A DNA stretch of 64,000 nt from CAVUXJ01 sp963814975. GTDB taxonomy: Bacteria; Acidobacteriota; Vicinamibacteria; Vicinamibacterales; CAVVIG01. The notes under the pieces were generated by a model. It saw only the letters and a program-made list of their open reading frames with translations. It searched no databases and was not told where the DNA came from. Below are positions 55,432 through 64,000 of this stretch, piece after piece (the stretch's first letter is position 1; every line of letters begins with the position of its first letter). The position numbers were made by a program, and so were the translations under genes. The DNA is taken from positions 1 to 64,000 of the forward strand of contig CAWFFB010000013.1 in the NCBI GenBank assembly GCA_963814975.1. Reading direction: 5' to 3'.

Positions 55432-56938
55432 ATGCCCAGACTCAATCCAGAAGAGCGGTTGTTCATTGATGGCGTTTTGGTCGAGTGCGGAGGGTGGACA
55501 GACCTACAGCGTCATCAACCCTGCGACCGAAGAGGTGGTCGGCATCGTCGCGGCCGCTTCGCCGGCGGACGGCGATCGCGCCCTTGCCGCCGCGCGGCGC
55601 TGCTTCGATGGGTCCGATTGGCCCACCAACAAGACGCGGCGCATCAAAGCCCTCACGCAGTTCCGCGACGGGCTCAAGGCGGTTGCCGAAGAATGGCGCC
55701 ATCAAATCGTGGCCGAAAGCGGGTGCCCAGTCTCCTTCACCTACGGTCCCATGCTCGACAGCTCGGTGGCCGACATCGACTACACCCTGAAGCTGCTTGA
55801 CAGCTATCCATTCGAGCATGAGATCGAGGACATGGGCTCCCCCATGGGCGGCCCCGCACGACGCCTGGTCTGTAAGGAGGCCGCTGGTGTGGTCGTGGCC
55901 ATTACACCCTGGAACGCGCCCGTGCAAACCAACCTCCAGAAGATCGTGCCCGCGCTGGCCGCCGGATGCACCGTGGTCCTGAAAGCCGCTCATGACACGC
56001 CCTGGTCGGCCACCATGCTGGGGCGCGTCGCCTCGAGATGCGCCGATCTGCCGCCGGGTGCGCTCAACGTGCTGACTTCAGCGGGCGACGCGGCGCTCGG
56101 CGCGATGCTCACGGGCGATCCGCGTGTCGACGTCGTCTCTTTCACGGGATCGACGGCCACCGGGCGTCGCGTAATGGAAAGCGCGTCAAAGACCATCAAG
56201 AGGACACTCCTGGAGCTGGGTGGCAAGTCGGCGATGATCGTCCTCGACGATGCCGAGTTCCCTCGGGCTCTGATGGGCGCCGGCTTCGTCTGCTCCAACG
56301 CCGGCCAGGGCTGCGTGCTCACCACGCGGCTGCTCGTCCCGCGCTCACGCTATAGCGAGGCTCTGGCCATCCTGGAGTCGATCTACCGTAATGTGCCGTA
56401 CGGCGATCCGACCAACATGAACAACGTGATGGGGCCGTTGATCAACGCCGGGCAACGCGAGCGCGTGCTGTCCTACATCAAAAAGGGCAAGGCTGAGGGC
56501 GCGCGTCTCGTGGTGGGCGGCGGCACCCCCACACAATTCGCAAAGGGATACTACGTTGAGCCCACGCTCTTCGCCGATGTCGACAACAAGATGACCATCG
56601 CGCAGGAAGAGATCTTCGGACCCGTTCTGGTGGTCATTCCCTTCGAGGACGACGATGACGCGGTCCGTATCGCGAATGATTCGCCGTATGGCCTGTCGGG
56701 GGCGGTCATCTCAGCCTCACCTGAACGGGCGATGAGGGTGGCGCGGCGGGTCCGAACTGGCTCGATAAACGTCAACGGAGCGTTCTTCTTCGCGGCCAAC
56801 GCGCCCTTCGGGGGGTACAAGCAATCCGGCGTCGGCCGTGAAATGGGCGTCGAAGGATTCGAGGAGTATCTGGAGACGAAGACGATCGCTGTGCCAATCG
56901 ACTATCCAGCACGACTGGAAGCTGTAGGGGTCGTGTAG
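55432..56938 (+). CDS. Aldehyde dehydrogenase, one frameshift near the N-terminus
   Basis: About 500 residues. The ATG at 55432 has GGAGG upstream. The first 18 codons (MPRLNPEERLFIDGVLVE) are in one frame and the rest (GGQTYSVINPATEEVVGIV) in the next, with a one-base shift near 55485. Then AGVVVAITPWNAPVQTNLQK, SFTGSTATGRRVM, catalytic ELGGKSAMIV and Cys in NAGQGCVLTTR, and EEIFGPVLVVIPF. Class I-like ALDH. Probably co-transcribed with the SDR, giving an alcohol-aldehyde-acid sequence. Confidence 0.85.
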
Positions 56939-57031
56939 TCAACGGAACGAGGAATGCGCGCGGGTGCAGCGCGAGTCAGCAGACGCGTCCAGTTCCAGAG
57001 CAGCGCGCTTCACAAGACCGTGGAGGTCGAT

Positions 57032-57349
57032 ATGACCGCAACCTACGGATTTCACGCAACGATGACCGCTCGCCCTGGCAAGGGCGACGAGTTGGTCGAC
57101 GTCCTGCTCAGCGCGACGACCGACATTGGCCCGGCTACGAGTGAGAACTGCGCCCTCTTTCTGGTCGGGCGATCGGCCAGCACCAAGGATGTCGTCCACG
57201 TGACCGAGGGCTGGACCACCAAGGAAGCGCACGCCGAGATGTTTGCCAGCGAGGCCGCAAAGGCGCATCTCGCGAAGGTTCTCCCGCTCATCAGCGATGG
57301 GGCTCAGTATCAAGACGAGGTGCCCGTTGGTGGCACGTTTCGCGGGTGA
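57032..57349 (+). CDS. Antibiotic biosynthesis monooxygenase (ABM) domain protein
   Basis: A 105-residue protein. The ATG at 57032 is preceded by GGAGG. A single ABM ferredoxin-like domain (FHATMTARPGKGDELVDVL ... VVHVTEGWTTKEAHAEMFAS). Such small dimeric proteins are cofactor-free monooxygenases or quinone-modifying enzymes. Last gene of the catabolic cluster. The product is intact. Confidence 0.85.
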   Translation: MTATYGFHATMTARPGKGDELVDVLLSATTDIGPATSENCALFLVGRSASTKDVVHVTEGWTTKEAHAEMFASEAAKAHLAKVLPLISDGAQYQDEVPVGGTFRG

Positions 57350-57361
57350 CCAGCTCGCCGT

Positions 57362-57577
57362 TCACAACCGCATCATCGGCAATGGCGTCAAAGGATTCGT
57401 CCGTAGTCGCTTGAGCGAGAGTTGAATCAAGCGCTTGTGAAATCCCGCGCTGGGCCAGGTCGACAGAATCGGTCCCACGATTCGTGTCGGTAGCCCAAAC
57501 CTCAACGCCCCTTGCGACACGTCGATCCAGTCGGCCTTCCTGAATGGTTCGGCGAGCCACACCGTGTCAGCGCGTGA
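57362..57577 (-). pseudogene. HD-domain protein C-terminal remnant cut by an IS
   Basis: The minus strand encodes about 70 residues, FRKADWIDVSQGALRFGLPT then WPSAGFHKRLIQLSLKRLRT, ending PLPMMRL, which resemble the C-terminus of HD-type phosphohydrolases. The upstream part is missing because an IS element begins at 57578. Confidence 0.5.
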
Positions 57578-58760
57578 CCGTAATGTCCCATGACTGGATC
57601 GTCGGACGACGGCCCACGGTTTTGCGGCCCGTGATATAGACTCCGGCTGTGATCGACGCCTCCGCTTTCCAACTGCTGCTCACGCTCCTTACCGGCTGGC
57701 TGGACCGAAAGGAGCGAGAAGTCCTTCGGTATCTGCTCGAAGAGAATCGTGTTCTGCGCCACCAGCTGCAGGGGCGACGCCTGCAGTTGACCGATGAGGA
57801 TCGGCGCCGGCTCGCCGTCCGAGCGTATCGGCTGGGCCGTGAACGGTTGCGGGAGATCGCGACCGTCGTGACTCCTGACACGCTGCTTCGCTGGCATCGG
57901 CAGCTCATCGCCCGGAAGTGGACGTCCGCAAGACGGTGCCCGAGCCGACGTGCACTGCTGACGGAGATTCGGTGCCTGACGGTGCGGATGGCGGAAGAGA
58001 ATCCAACCTGGGCTATACGCGAATCCAAGGGGCGTTGAAGAACGTCGGGCATCACGTGGGCCGTTCGACCATTGCCCGGATCTTGAAGGCGACCGGTGTG
58101 CCGCCTCCACCCGAGCGTCCGACCTCCTGGCAAACGTTCTTGCGCGCGCACTGGGGCGCGATTGCCGGGGCGGATTTCTTCACCACGGAAGCGTGGACTT
58201 GGCGTGGCCTGGTGACGTACTACACCGTCTTTGTCATCGACTTAGCTTCACGACGCGCGCACATTCTCGGGTCGACATCGCATCCCCACGAGTTGTTCAT
58301 GCGGCAAGTCGGTCGCACGCTGACGGCGGCGGATGACGGGCTACTGCGCGAGCATCGCGTGCTGATTTTCGATCGGGACACGAAATGGAGCGGAGAGGTA
58401 CGGCGGCTGCTGGACGATGGCGGCATCCGAGTTGTGCAGACGCCTTTGTGGGCGCCGAATGCGAATGCCTATGCCGAGCGCTTCGTCCGCTCGATCAAAC
58501 ATGACTGTCTCAATCGCGTCATTCCCCTAGGCGAGCGGCACTTCCAGCGGACCATGTCCGAGTACGTCGTCCACTATCATCACGAGCGCAATCATCAAGG
58601 GCTAGGCAATAAGCTGATCGCCAGTATCGTGCCCGATCGAGGCCAGGGTCGGATCCGTCGGCGTCCACGACTCGGTGGCCTCCTGAATTACTACGAGCGG
58701 GCCGCGTGAGTGTACGTCCGTCGACGTCAATCGGCTCGACCGAGTGATGGGACATTACGG
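57578..58760 (+). mobile_element. IS element related to the one at 44264, frameshifted
   Basis: A 1183-bp element. Its 14-bp tips CCGTAATGTCCCAT (57578-57591) and the reverse complement at 58747-58760 are perfect and similar to the first IS of this type. The transposase gene has one frameshift. No target duplication is clear. Confidence 0.82.
57649..58709 (+). pseudogene. Integrase-core transposase, frameshifted
   Basis: A close relative of 44334-45392. The N-terminal half (DRKEREVLRYLLEENRVLRH ... TVRMAEENPTW) and C-terminal half (LGYTRIQGALKNVGHHVG ... GADFFTTEAWTW ... VLIFDRDTKW ... NAYAERFVRSIKHDCLN) are in different frames, joined by a one-base shift near 58010. All catalytic residues are present. 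Confidence 0.82.
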
Positions 58761-59071
58761 GATCGCTTCGGTAGGGATCCCACTTGGGATCGACCGGCAG
58801 AAATATCAAGTGGACGTCACGCGCGGCAAAGGCGTTCTCGTCGTTGTCGCGGCGTGAGGTCCGGTTCCAACCCGTTCCAGATCACAACTACCGCCCGTTC
58901 CGGATCACTTGACAACGCCGGTAATGTAATCGTCTGCCCAGATGCGTACATCCTGGATCAGCAGTCCGGCCTGTCCTCGAAGCGACCTAGGGCGCATTGC
59001 TGGACGTTTTGGCGAATCCTGCGGGAGGCGGAACGTGTGGGAGCGGCAGCCGCCTTGCGGAGTGCTTTCGG
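58761..59071. other. Short interval right of the IS, possible gene trace
   Basis: The minus strand near 58770-58870 has a peptide-like stretch (NAFAARDVHLIFLPVDPKWD) that could be the remainder of a gene broken by the IS. It cannot be assigned. Confidence 0.3.
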
Positions 59072-60307
59072 GTGGCGCACGTCAACGTTCGGCCGGCGCT
59101 CCGATTGGGTTTGGTGCTTGCGGGCGCTTACATCCTGTTTGCGGCGGCCGTGCCCCTGGCCGCTGGTCAGGTGGTGGACTTCCCCGGCGGATCGTTGGTA
59201 CTCAAGCAGCAGGGAGCCTCCATGCACGTGGCGGCGACCGGGTCCAACGTCTCGGTCGGCTTCGAGACTCTGGACGGCCGAACGCGCGTGGGGGCGACTG
59301 TTCGGAAGCGGTCTCCGACGTTCGTTCTGTCGCTGGGCGACGAGACGGTCCCTCTTGCGTTTTTTACCGACGTATTCAAGGCCGATCAGGCGTTCGCCGC
59401 CCGCGGAGTGGGCGTCGGTGTCACCCGGGGACCGACGACGGGATCTGCGTTCGTTGGCACGAGCGCCACGGTTCACGCCGCGCCAGGACCGCGCGGGGTG
59501 CGCACGAAGGTACCTGTAGGCGCCCTCTTCGTCAAACGGACACTCAGGCACCGGCTGGCACTGGCCTCTGACGTTCTTATCGCAGGCAAGCAGACGATCA
59601 TCAGCGGACTGGAGTGGACGCCGCGCGAGCGTGTCCGAGCGTCGATCGTCGCCGGGCTTGGGGCCAACCAACCATACCTCTCCACGAGCTTGGTCGCCGA
59701 TCGTTCATGGGTATCGCTCTACGCCTGGTACGTGCGGAGGGGCTCGACATCTCGACCGTTCGGGGCCCTTCGAACGTTGGACCCCTCGACCGACCGCGAA
59801 CGCGTACTCGTGACGTTCAAGCCCACCGCGAAGCTGAGCGTCATTGCCGGGCGTGAGCTCCGGCAAGCACTCGACCCTGGCCCTCACGCGGGATCGTTTG
59901 GCTTCGTGCACCATTACGCCACGGCGCTCAGCCACGGCCCTTGTCGGGTGAGTGGCGGGATCGTCGATTGGCGCACCAGCCGCTCGCAAGGCGGCGGCCG
60001 AAGGGCACAAGCCGCGTCGGTCTGTGGCGGCAAACTGCAGATGTCAGTTGCCGCGGTTCACGGGGGGTCGCGCAATCCAACGCTGAACATGTCGTGGGCC
60101 CGCGACTCAGTGACGCATCTACCCGAGATGCCGAACATAACCACCCCATCGGACCAACTCAGTTCCATGTCGATCGGAGGAGAGTTTCTCACCAAAGCTG
60201 GCACGATCCGGATCGGTTATCGGACGCTGCTGGTGCCCCCCACGCCCGGCAGCCCCCTCGATCGAGCCGTCGCCGTGAACGTCCGGGTCTCTCCGTTCGG
60301 CGCGTAG
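59072..60307 (+). CDS. Hypothetical exported protein, probable outer-membrane beta-barrel
   Basis: 411 residues from the GTG at 59072 (GGAG upstream), starting with a signal peptide (RLGLVLAGAYILFAAAVPLA). The body is a succession of short amphipathic strands (RVRASIVAGLGANQPYLSTS, SWVSLYAWYVRRG, RVLVTFKPTAKLSVIAGREL) ending in IRIGYRTLLVP and VNVRVSPFGA, as in an outer-membrane barrel. No family recognised. The frame is open to 58997, but those codons are not signal-like. Confidence 0.6.
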   Translation: MAHVNVRPALRLGLVLAGAYILFAAAVPLAAGQVVDFPGGSLVLKQQGASMHVAATGSNVSVGFETLDGRTRVGATVRKRSPTFVLSLGDETVPLAFFTDVFKADQAFAARGVGVGVTRGPTTGSAFVGTSATVHAAPGPRGVRTKVPVGALFVKRTLRHRLALASDVLIAGKQTIISGLEWTPRERVRASIVAGLGANQPYLSTSLVADRSWVSLYAWYVRRGSTSRPFGALRTLDPSTDRERVLVTFKPTAKLSVIAGRELRQALDPGPHAGSFGFVHHYATALSHGPCRVSGGIVDWRTSRSQGGGRRAQAASVCGGKLQMSVAAVHGGSRNPTLNMSWARDSVTHLPEMPNITTPSDQLSSMSIGGEFLTKAGTIRIGYRTLLVPPTPGSPLDRAVAVNVRVSPFGA

Positions 60308-60438
60308 GCGACAAAGCGATCGAAGCCCTCGTGCCCGCGTTCCTTCGTCTGCCGGAAGCGGCGGCAAACCCCGCATGCATTTGGGCAGGACGAGCTCCTC
60401 ACCAGCGTGGCGCCGATCGACCAACGTCCAAGCGGTAT

Positions 60439-60460
60439 TCAGAAAAACTCAGTTTCCCGA
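60439..60460 (+). repeat. 22-bp direct repeat, copy 1
   Basis: Identical to 60599-60620; core AGAAAAACTCAGTTTCCCG. The two copies are 160 bases apart, start to start. Confidence 0.85.
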
Positions 60461-60598
60461 AGGCGCCAGTTTGTTGAAAACGTGAAATTGCTGGCGAATT
60501 CTGTCAAATATGGTCGGATAACCCAGAGAAAAACCTAAGAAACCCAAGCTGGTCGTGAGGGTCGCCCCACCCAACTCCCAGCGTATGCGCCGATCTAC

Positions 60599-60620
60599 TC
60601 AGAAAAACTCAGTTTCCCGA
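60599..60620 (+). repeat. 22-bp direct repeat, copy 2
   Basis: Second copy of 60439-60460, perfect match. Confidence 0.85.
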
Positions 60621-60893
60621 CGAGACGATCAGCGCGCCCGCTTCATGACAACGAGAGTTCCACCCTGACCCGAGACCGCCAGTCCGGTAGTGTCCCTATC
60701 AAGAACTCCATCCGCGCGTCCGAGTTGATGTAGGGTCGCTCGGAACGTACGGGGCCGTCACCTGACCAGCCCCGTCGTTGCTCGTCGTGGTGCTGGGATC
60801 GTCGGACCTGACCGCCGTGCGCGGATCGTGACAGCCGAAACGAGCGCCGACCGATTCCTACGCCAACTGACGACGAGTAGGGGAGCCTTGTGA

Positions 60894-61916
60894 TTATGCC
60901 GCTCGGCGATCGTACCGATGGTGTAGACCGCCGACCTGCGGACTGGCCACCACCGGGCCGCACGTTGGTGGCGCGATCGGTCGGGGCTGTGGCGAATCCT
61001 TGTCCAGCGACAGATGCGTGCGCGACTGGTGGTAGTAGGTCAGATACCGGGCCAACAGGCGAGACAATCCGGTTTCATTCACGACGATCACGTGGTCGAG
61101 ACATTCGCGTCGAATCGAGCCGATGACCCGCTCGGCGTACGCGTTCTGCCAGGGGGACCGTGGCCCGGTGAGCACCTCGTGGATGCCCATCCCGGTCGCC
61201 GTTGGTCCGATCCCCGCGAAGGCGTGATCACGATCGCGAATGAGATAGCGAGGGACCGCGTCCCCTGGAAACGCCTCGCGGAGTTGTTGGGCGGTCCACG
61301 CCGCCGTGGGATGGCCGGTGACGGCCACGTGTACGACGCGGCGACGCTGATGCGCCAGAATGACCAACACGAAGAGGAGTCGACACGTGGCGGTCGGCAC
61401 GACGAAGAAATCGGCGGCCGTGATCTGGCCGATATGATTCGTGAGAAACGTGCGCCACGTTTGTGAGGGCGGCCGGCGGTGCCGGGGCATGTATTTCGCA
61501 ACGGTCGCCTGACTCACGTCGATCCCCAGTTTCAGGAGCTCGCCGTGAATGCGTGGCGCGCCCCACAGCGGGTTCATCTCCGCCATGTGAATCAACTGGC
61601 GGACGTCCGGAGGAACGCCCGGTCGACCCACGCGGTGTCGGCTCTTCCACGTCCAGAAGAGCCGGAAGCCGCGACGGTGCCAGGCGAGGACCGTCTCGGG
61701 TCTGACGATGACGAGCGCTGCGCGCCATCGGTTCCAGCGTTTGGATAGCCAGACCCACAGCATTCGGTCGGCATGCGTGAGCCGCAGGCGCTGCGGGCGT
61801 GAACGGTTGATGACGTGGAGCTGATGTCGCAACGCCAGGATCTCAAACTGCAGGGCAGTCCGATCGCGGAGCGTCACGCGCAGAGTCAAGATCAGCGAGA
61901 CGATGACAGATCGCAT
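60894..61916 (-). CDS. Integrase-core (rve) transposase, third IS
   Basis: A 340-residue transposase of the same superfamily (FEILALRHQLHVINR, LAWHRRGFRLFWTWKSRH, NPLWGAPRIHGELLKLGIDV). Catalytic Asp in ITAADFFVVPTATC, Asp in LIRDRDHAFAG, and Glu in NAYAERVIGSIRRECLDH. Distinct subgroup from the two copies at 44 and 57 kb. Intact. I could not find the terminal repeats of this IS. Confidence 0.88.
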   Translation of the reverse strand: MRSVIVSLILTLRVTLRDRTALQFEILALRHQLHVINRSRPQRLRLTHADRMLWVWLSKRWNRWRAALVIVRPETVLAWHRRGFRLFWTWKSRHRVGRPGVPPDVRQLIHMAEMNPLWGAPRIHGELLKLGIDVSQATVAKYMPRHRRPPSQTWRTFLTNHIGQITAADFFVVPTATCRLLFVLVILAHQRRRVVHVAVTGHPTAAWTAQQLREAFPGDAVPRYLIRDRDHAFAGIGPTATGMGIHEVLTGPRSPWQNAYAERVIGSIRRECLDHVIVVNETGLSRLLARYLTYYHQSRTHLSLDKDSPQPRPIAPPTCGPVVASPQVGGLHHRYDRRAA

Positions 61917-62021
61917 TGACGAAGACGCTATCCGCGAAAGGCGGCAAGGTCAATCGTTGCAAGAGGAACCAAATTATTGGCAGGCACAGCTGCCCGTCAG
62001 TGCGGCGAGCAGACTGAGTGA

Positions 62022-62297
62022 CTAGATCGCGGGTAGCATGCCAGATTCGCGTGGTGTTCGTTTTTTGCGCGTCGGCGCTACCACCGCAACCTCAATCAGC
62101 TTCAGAACTCCCGTTAAATGGCAATACTTAAAAGATCCCTCACATTGCTGACAATAAAAGTAATCCCAGCGTTGAGAAGCGTCCCGGTTGCTGACGAGAC
62201 TAATCTTATAAATCAGTTGCTTTACGCAGAAAGGGCACAAGAGACGGAGACGTGGTGACTCTGAACGCGCGCTGAAGACCGGGCGGGTGTTAGGCAT
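62022..62297 (-). CDS. Small hypothetical protein with zinc-ribbon-like Cys pairs
   Basis: A 91-residue protein with CPFC and CQQC pairs about 30 residues apart (LLCPFCVKQLIYKISL ... WDYFYCQQCEGSFKY), as in small zinc ribbons. ATG at 62297. No family name can be given. A nucleic-acid or regulatory role is possible. Confidence 0.55.
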   Translation of the reverse strand: MPNTRPVFSARSESPRLRLLCPFCVKQLIYKISLVSNRDASQRWDYFYCQQCEGSFKYCHLTGVLKLIEVAVVAPTRKKRTPRESGMLPAI

Positions 62298-62385
62298 GAC
62301 ATCCTATGGACCACCGGCAATGGGGTTTTTGAAGACGCAGTTGCCCGGTGTAAGCGACGGCTGTCGCTTCTATGAAGGTCGAAAC

Positions 62386-62661
62386 TTATCTTGAGATGTA
62401 GTTGAATCCATTCCTCACCGAAGCCGGCTGTTTTCGGGCGATTGTCTTCGCCGGGACGTGGGATCCATCCGATGACCGTGCATAGACGCCGTCCGAATCG
62501 ACAGTCAGAAACTGATTCTTCACCAGTGAGTCCAGGACCAGCTGGCAAATTGTCCCCTCGATGCCACAGAGGCGTTGCACTTGCGCGGACTTGAGCCGTA
62601 AGCCCGGCATCTCCAGGTATTCCGATCGCAGCCGATCGATCACGTCTTCCATGCTTCTCAT
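62386..62661 (-). CDS. Small hypothetical protein, winged-helix-like
   Basis: 91 residues from the ATG at 62661; the frame is open to a TTG at 62694. The pattern EDVIDRLRSEYLEMPGLRLK, AQVQRLCGIEGTICQLVLDSL, VKNQFLTVDSDGVYARSSDG looks like a helix-turn-helix with a wing. I have seen similar small proteins in Acidobacteriota but cannot name a family. Confidence 0.55.
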   Translation of the reverse strand: MRSMEDVIDRLRSEYLEMPGLRLKSAQVQRLCGIEGTICQLVLDSLVKNQFLTVDSDGVYARSSDGSHVPAKTIARKQPASVRNGFNYISR

Positions 62662-63096
62662 TATGTCTGTCCAATAGTCGGCGCTGGCGCCCAAGATTGG
62701 CGTTCGGCGTGTATCTACTCGTCAGATTCGGGGTATCGCTGAGGACACGACGGCTGCCACTCCGCATTCTTCGCCAGCGCACGCATCATATTAGGCAGGA
62801 ATGAAATGGTCTGTCGGGTAGCTTACCGATGTAGCCACGATTATCAAGATGACGACGATTTCATGCGGACGCCTTGACCAGGCGATTTCCAGAATGGGTT
62901 TAGTGCGCACGAGCCCGCCACGCGGCGGTAATCGCCGAACGGTGGTGGCACCTGTCGTCTACCTCATCCGTATACGTCGTTTGCGGTTCACAGAGTGGGA
63001 TGCGTAGTGGATACGATACGGCGTAGATTTCGGCACTGACGCAAGCGTAAATTATTTGCTAGCCGCGCCGATGGCGGTGGCGTGCCTTTCCCCGTT
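62662..63096. other. Intergenic region, no gene seen
   Basis: About 430 bases upstream of the wing-like gene and downstream of the response regulator. No motif stands out. Confidence 0.4.
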
Positions 63097-63471
63097 TCAC
63101 CCCAGCAATGCGCGGGTCGCGTACGGGCGCAATCGCTTCTCGACAAGTGCCAGCAGCGATTCTGATGTGAAGGGCTTGAGCAGAAACATCGCCCCGAACT
63201 GCCGGGCCTGAGCTTCAATAACAGGATCGGCAAATGCCGTTATCGCAATGGTAGGCATGAACCGTCGACTCGTGGCGATCAGTTGGAGCCCGTTCGCAGC
63301 GCCGAGTCGCACGTCAGCGATCAGAAGGTCCACCGAGGTCTCTTCGAGCACCTGCATGCCAGCCTTGACGCCATCAGCTACCACGACACCATAGCCAGCC
63401 CTTTGAAGCAGCGTTGAAAGGAATGTGCGCATCGACTCGTCGTCATCCACGATGAGAATGGTGTTGTGCAT
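63097..63471 (-). CDS. Single-domain response regulator (receiver only)
   Basis: 124 residues from the ATG at 63471 (a GTG at 63480 is possible). Complete receiver: acidic pair in ILIVDDDES, phospho-acceptor in LLIADVRLG, Thr in IAITAF, and Lys in FLLKPF. No output domain, so it acts as a CheY-like relay or an orphan FixJ-type receiver. No kinase gene is adjacent; the PAS kinase at 46.7-48.9 kb is a distant candidate. Confidence 0.87.
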   Translation of the reverse strand: MHNTILIVDDDESMRTFLSTLLQRAGYGVVVADGVKAGMQVLEETSVDLLIADVRLGAANGLQLIATSRRFMPTIAITAFADPVIEAQARQFGAMFLLKPFTSESLLALVEKRLRPYATRALLG

Positions 63472-63731
63472 GCCTCCCACCCCCTTTTGCTGGGCTCATC
63501 AGGTTGCAGCATGGGGTCAGCGTCTCGTCGACCTCAAAGGTCTCACTCACCTGGGCTGTTGATCGCCCGCCGGGGTGCGCTTGAACGTCTGATAATGCAC
63601 CCTTGGAGCCACCATTTGGGCTGGAATCATTGAGAATATCAGCATCTGGCTGGGGTATGTGCCGTGTAAGAACGTAACATCTGTCGGGTAGCCGACAGAT
63701 CACCGCCGAACGAGGCGGCATAACGCGAGGT

Positions 63732-63938
63732 CTAGAGCACCAGCAGCCCAATGAACAGGAGGCTCCAGGGTCCACCTCGGCGCGAGCCGAAGACCGCACG
63801 TTCAGCAATGGCCGCTGTGACATGGACGTGGCCGCTGACCAATCCTCCCCACGTCAAGAGGAGGACGATCGAGCTGCCGAGCGACCTCATGCTGAGCAGC
63901 TCCTGAAACTCGCTGAAGCGAGCGGAGACCTCTTCCAC
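63732..63938 (-). CDS. Small hypothetical membrane protein
   Basis: 68 residues from a GTG at 63938 with two hydrophobic segments (GSSIVLLLTWGGLVSGHV and GPWSLLFIGLLVL). The N-terminus is amphipathic (EEVSARFSEFQELLSMR). No family. The reading frame could also be a fragment of a larger membrane protein. Low support. Confidence 0.35.
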   Translation of the reverse strand: MEEVSARFSEFQELLSMRSLGSSIVLLLTWGGLVSGHVHVTAAIAERAVFGSRRGGPWSLLFIGLLVL

Positions 63939-64000
63939 ACTGCCGGTGAGGGTGGGGGATCACCACGAGACGTATCCCGTCCATAGTGGTGATTTCAGCA

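Larger units (their letters stand above)
60308..60893. other. Intergenic region with a direct repeat
   Basis: About 590 bases without a supported gene. A 22-base direct repeat (listed separately) and AT-rich patches are present. Confidence 0.45.

Noticed and set aside
60894..61916. Terminal inverted repeats of the third IS
   Set aside because: Candidate tips on both sides do not pair well enough to define the ends.

Overview
The window is about 64 kb of high-GC DNA that looks like a soil Acidobacteriota chromosome, most likely Vicinamibacteria. That placement is inferred from gene content: secreted DUF1592 and DUF1552 proteins side by side, a DUF1080 protein, NHL-propeller proteins, a carboxypeptidase-regulatory-domain TonB receptor, exported haem-c proteins and many stand-alone signal-peptide enzymes. 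There is no rRNA or clear taxonomic marker.

Layout. 1-5.3 kb: a broken AraC regulator, a TIR-receiver fusion protein, a complete IS30-family element, tRNA-Gln and a KGG-motif protein. 6-15 kb: exported enzymes (DUF1080, cupin, FAA-hydrolase fold), remnants (phosphoribosyltransferase, GNAT, an FG-GAP/tail-collar chimera), an LVIVD lipoprotein plus dihaem cytochrome pair, and a TIGR03000-methyltransferase. 15-20.5 kb: a tightly coupled six-gene minus-strand metal operon (HupE/UreJ-like, DUF6162-like, ZnuA/C/B-like, second DUF6162-like). 20.7-32.3 kb: an exported-enzyme block (two NHL propellers, Cu/Zn SOD, ankyrin protein, DUF1592/DUF1552 pair, serine hydrolase, HpcH/HpaI aldolase). 32.5-39 kb: a second HupE/UreJ protein with its TonB receptor and a divergent haem-c/Vgb-like protein. 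39-43.7 kb: APS kinase, a BON protein and a molybdate locus with modB and modC intact, modA reduced to its C-terminus and a MerR/TOBE regulator overlapping the remnant.

44-64 kb is rearranged accessory DNA: tRNA-Ser with an integrase stub cut by an IS, a scrambled histidine kinase/sigma-54 activator locus containing a 74-bp inverted copy of the H-box segment, a catabolic cluster (two alpha/beta hydrolases, two aldehyde dehydrogenases, SDR, SRPBCC, ABM monooxygenase, AraC regulator), a second related IS that truncates an HD-domain gene, a third IS transposase, and small signalling genes.

Many otherwise conserved genes carry single-base frameshifts where the rest of the family domain continues in the next frame. 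This may be uncorrected indel error in a long-read or metagenomic assembly rather than true gene death, so I give whole-gene extents spanning the shifts. The most notable biological candidates are the TIR-receiver protein, the coupled metal-uptake operon, the leader-duplication gene fusion at 51.5-52.8 kb, and the mosaic kinase/activator locus.
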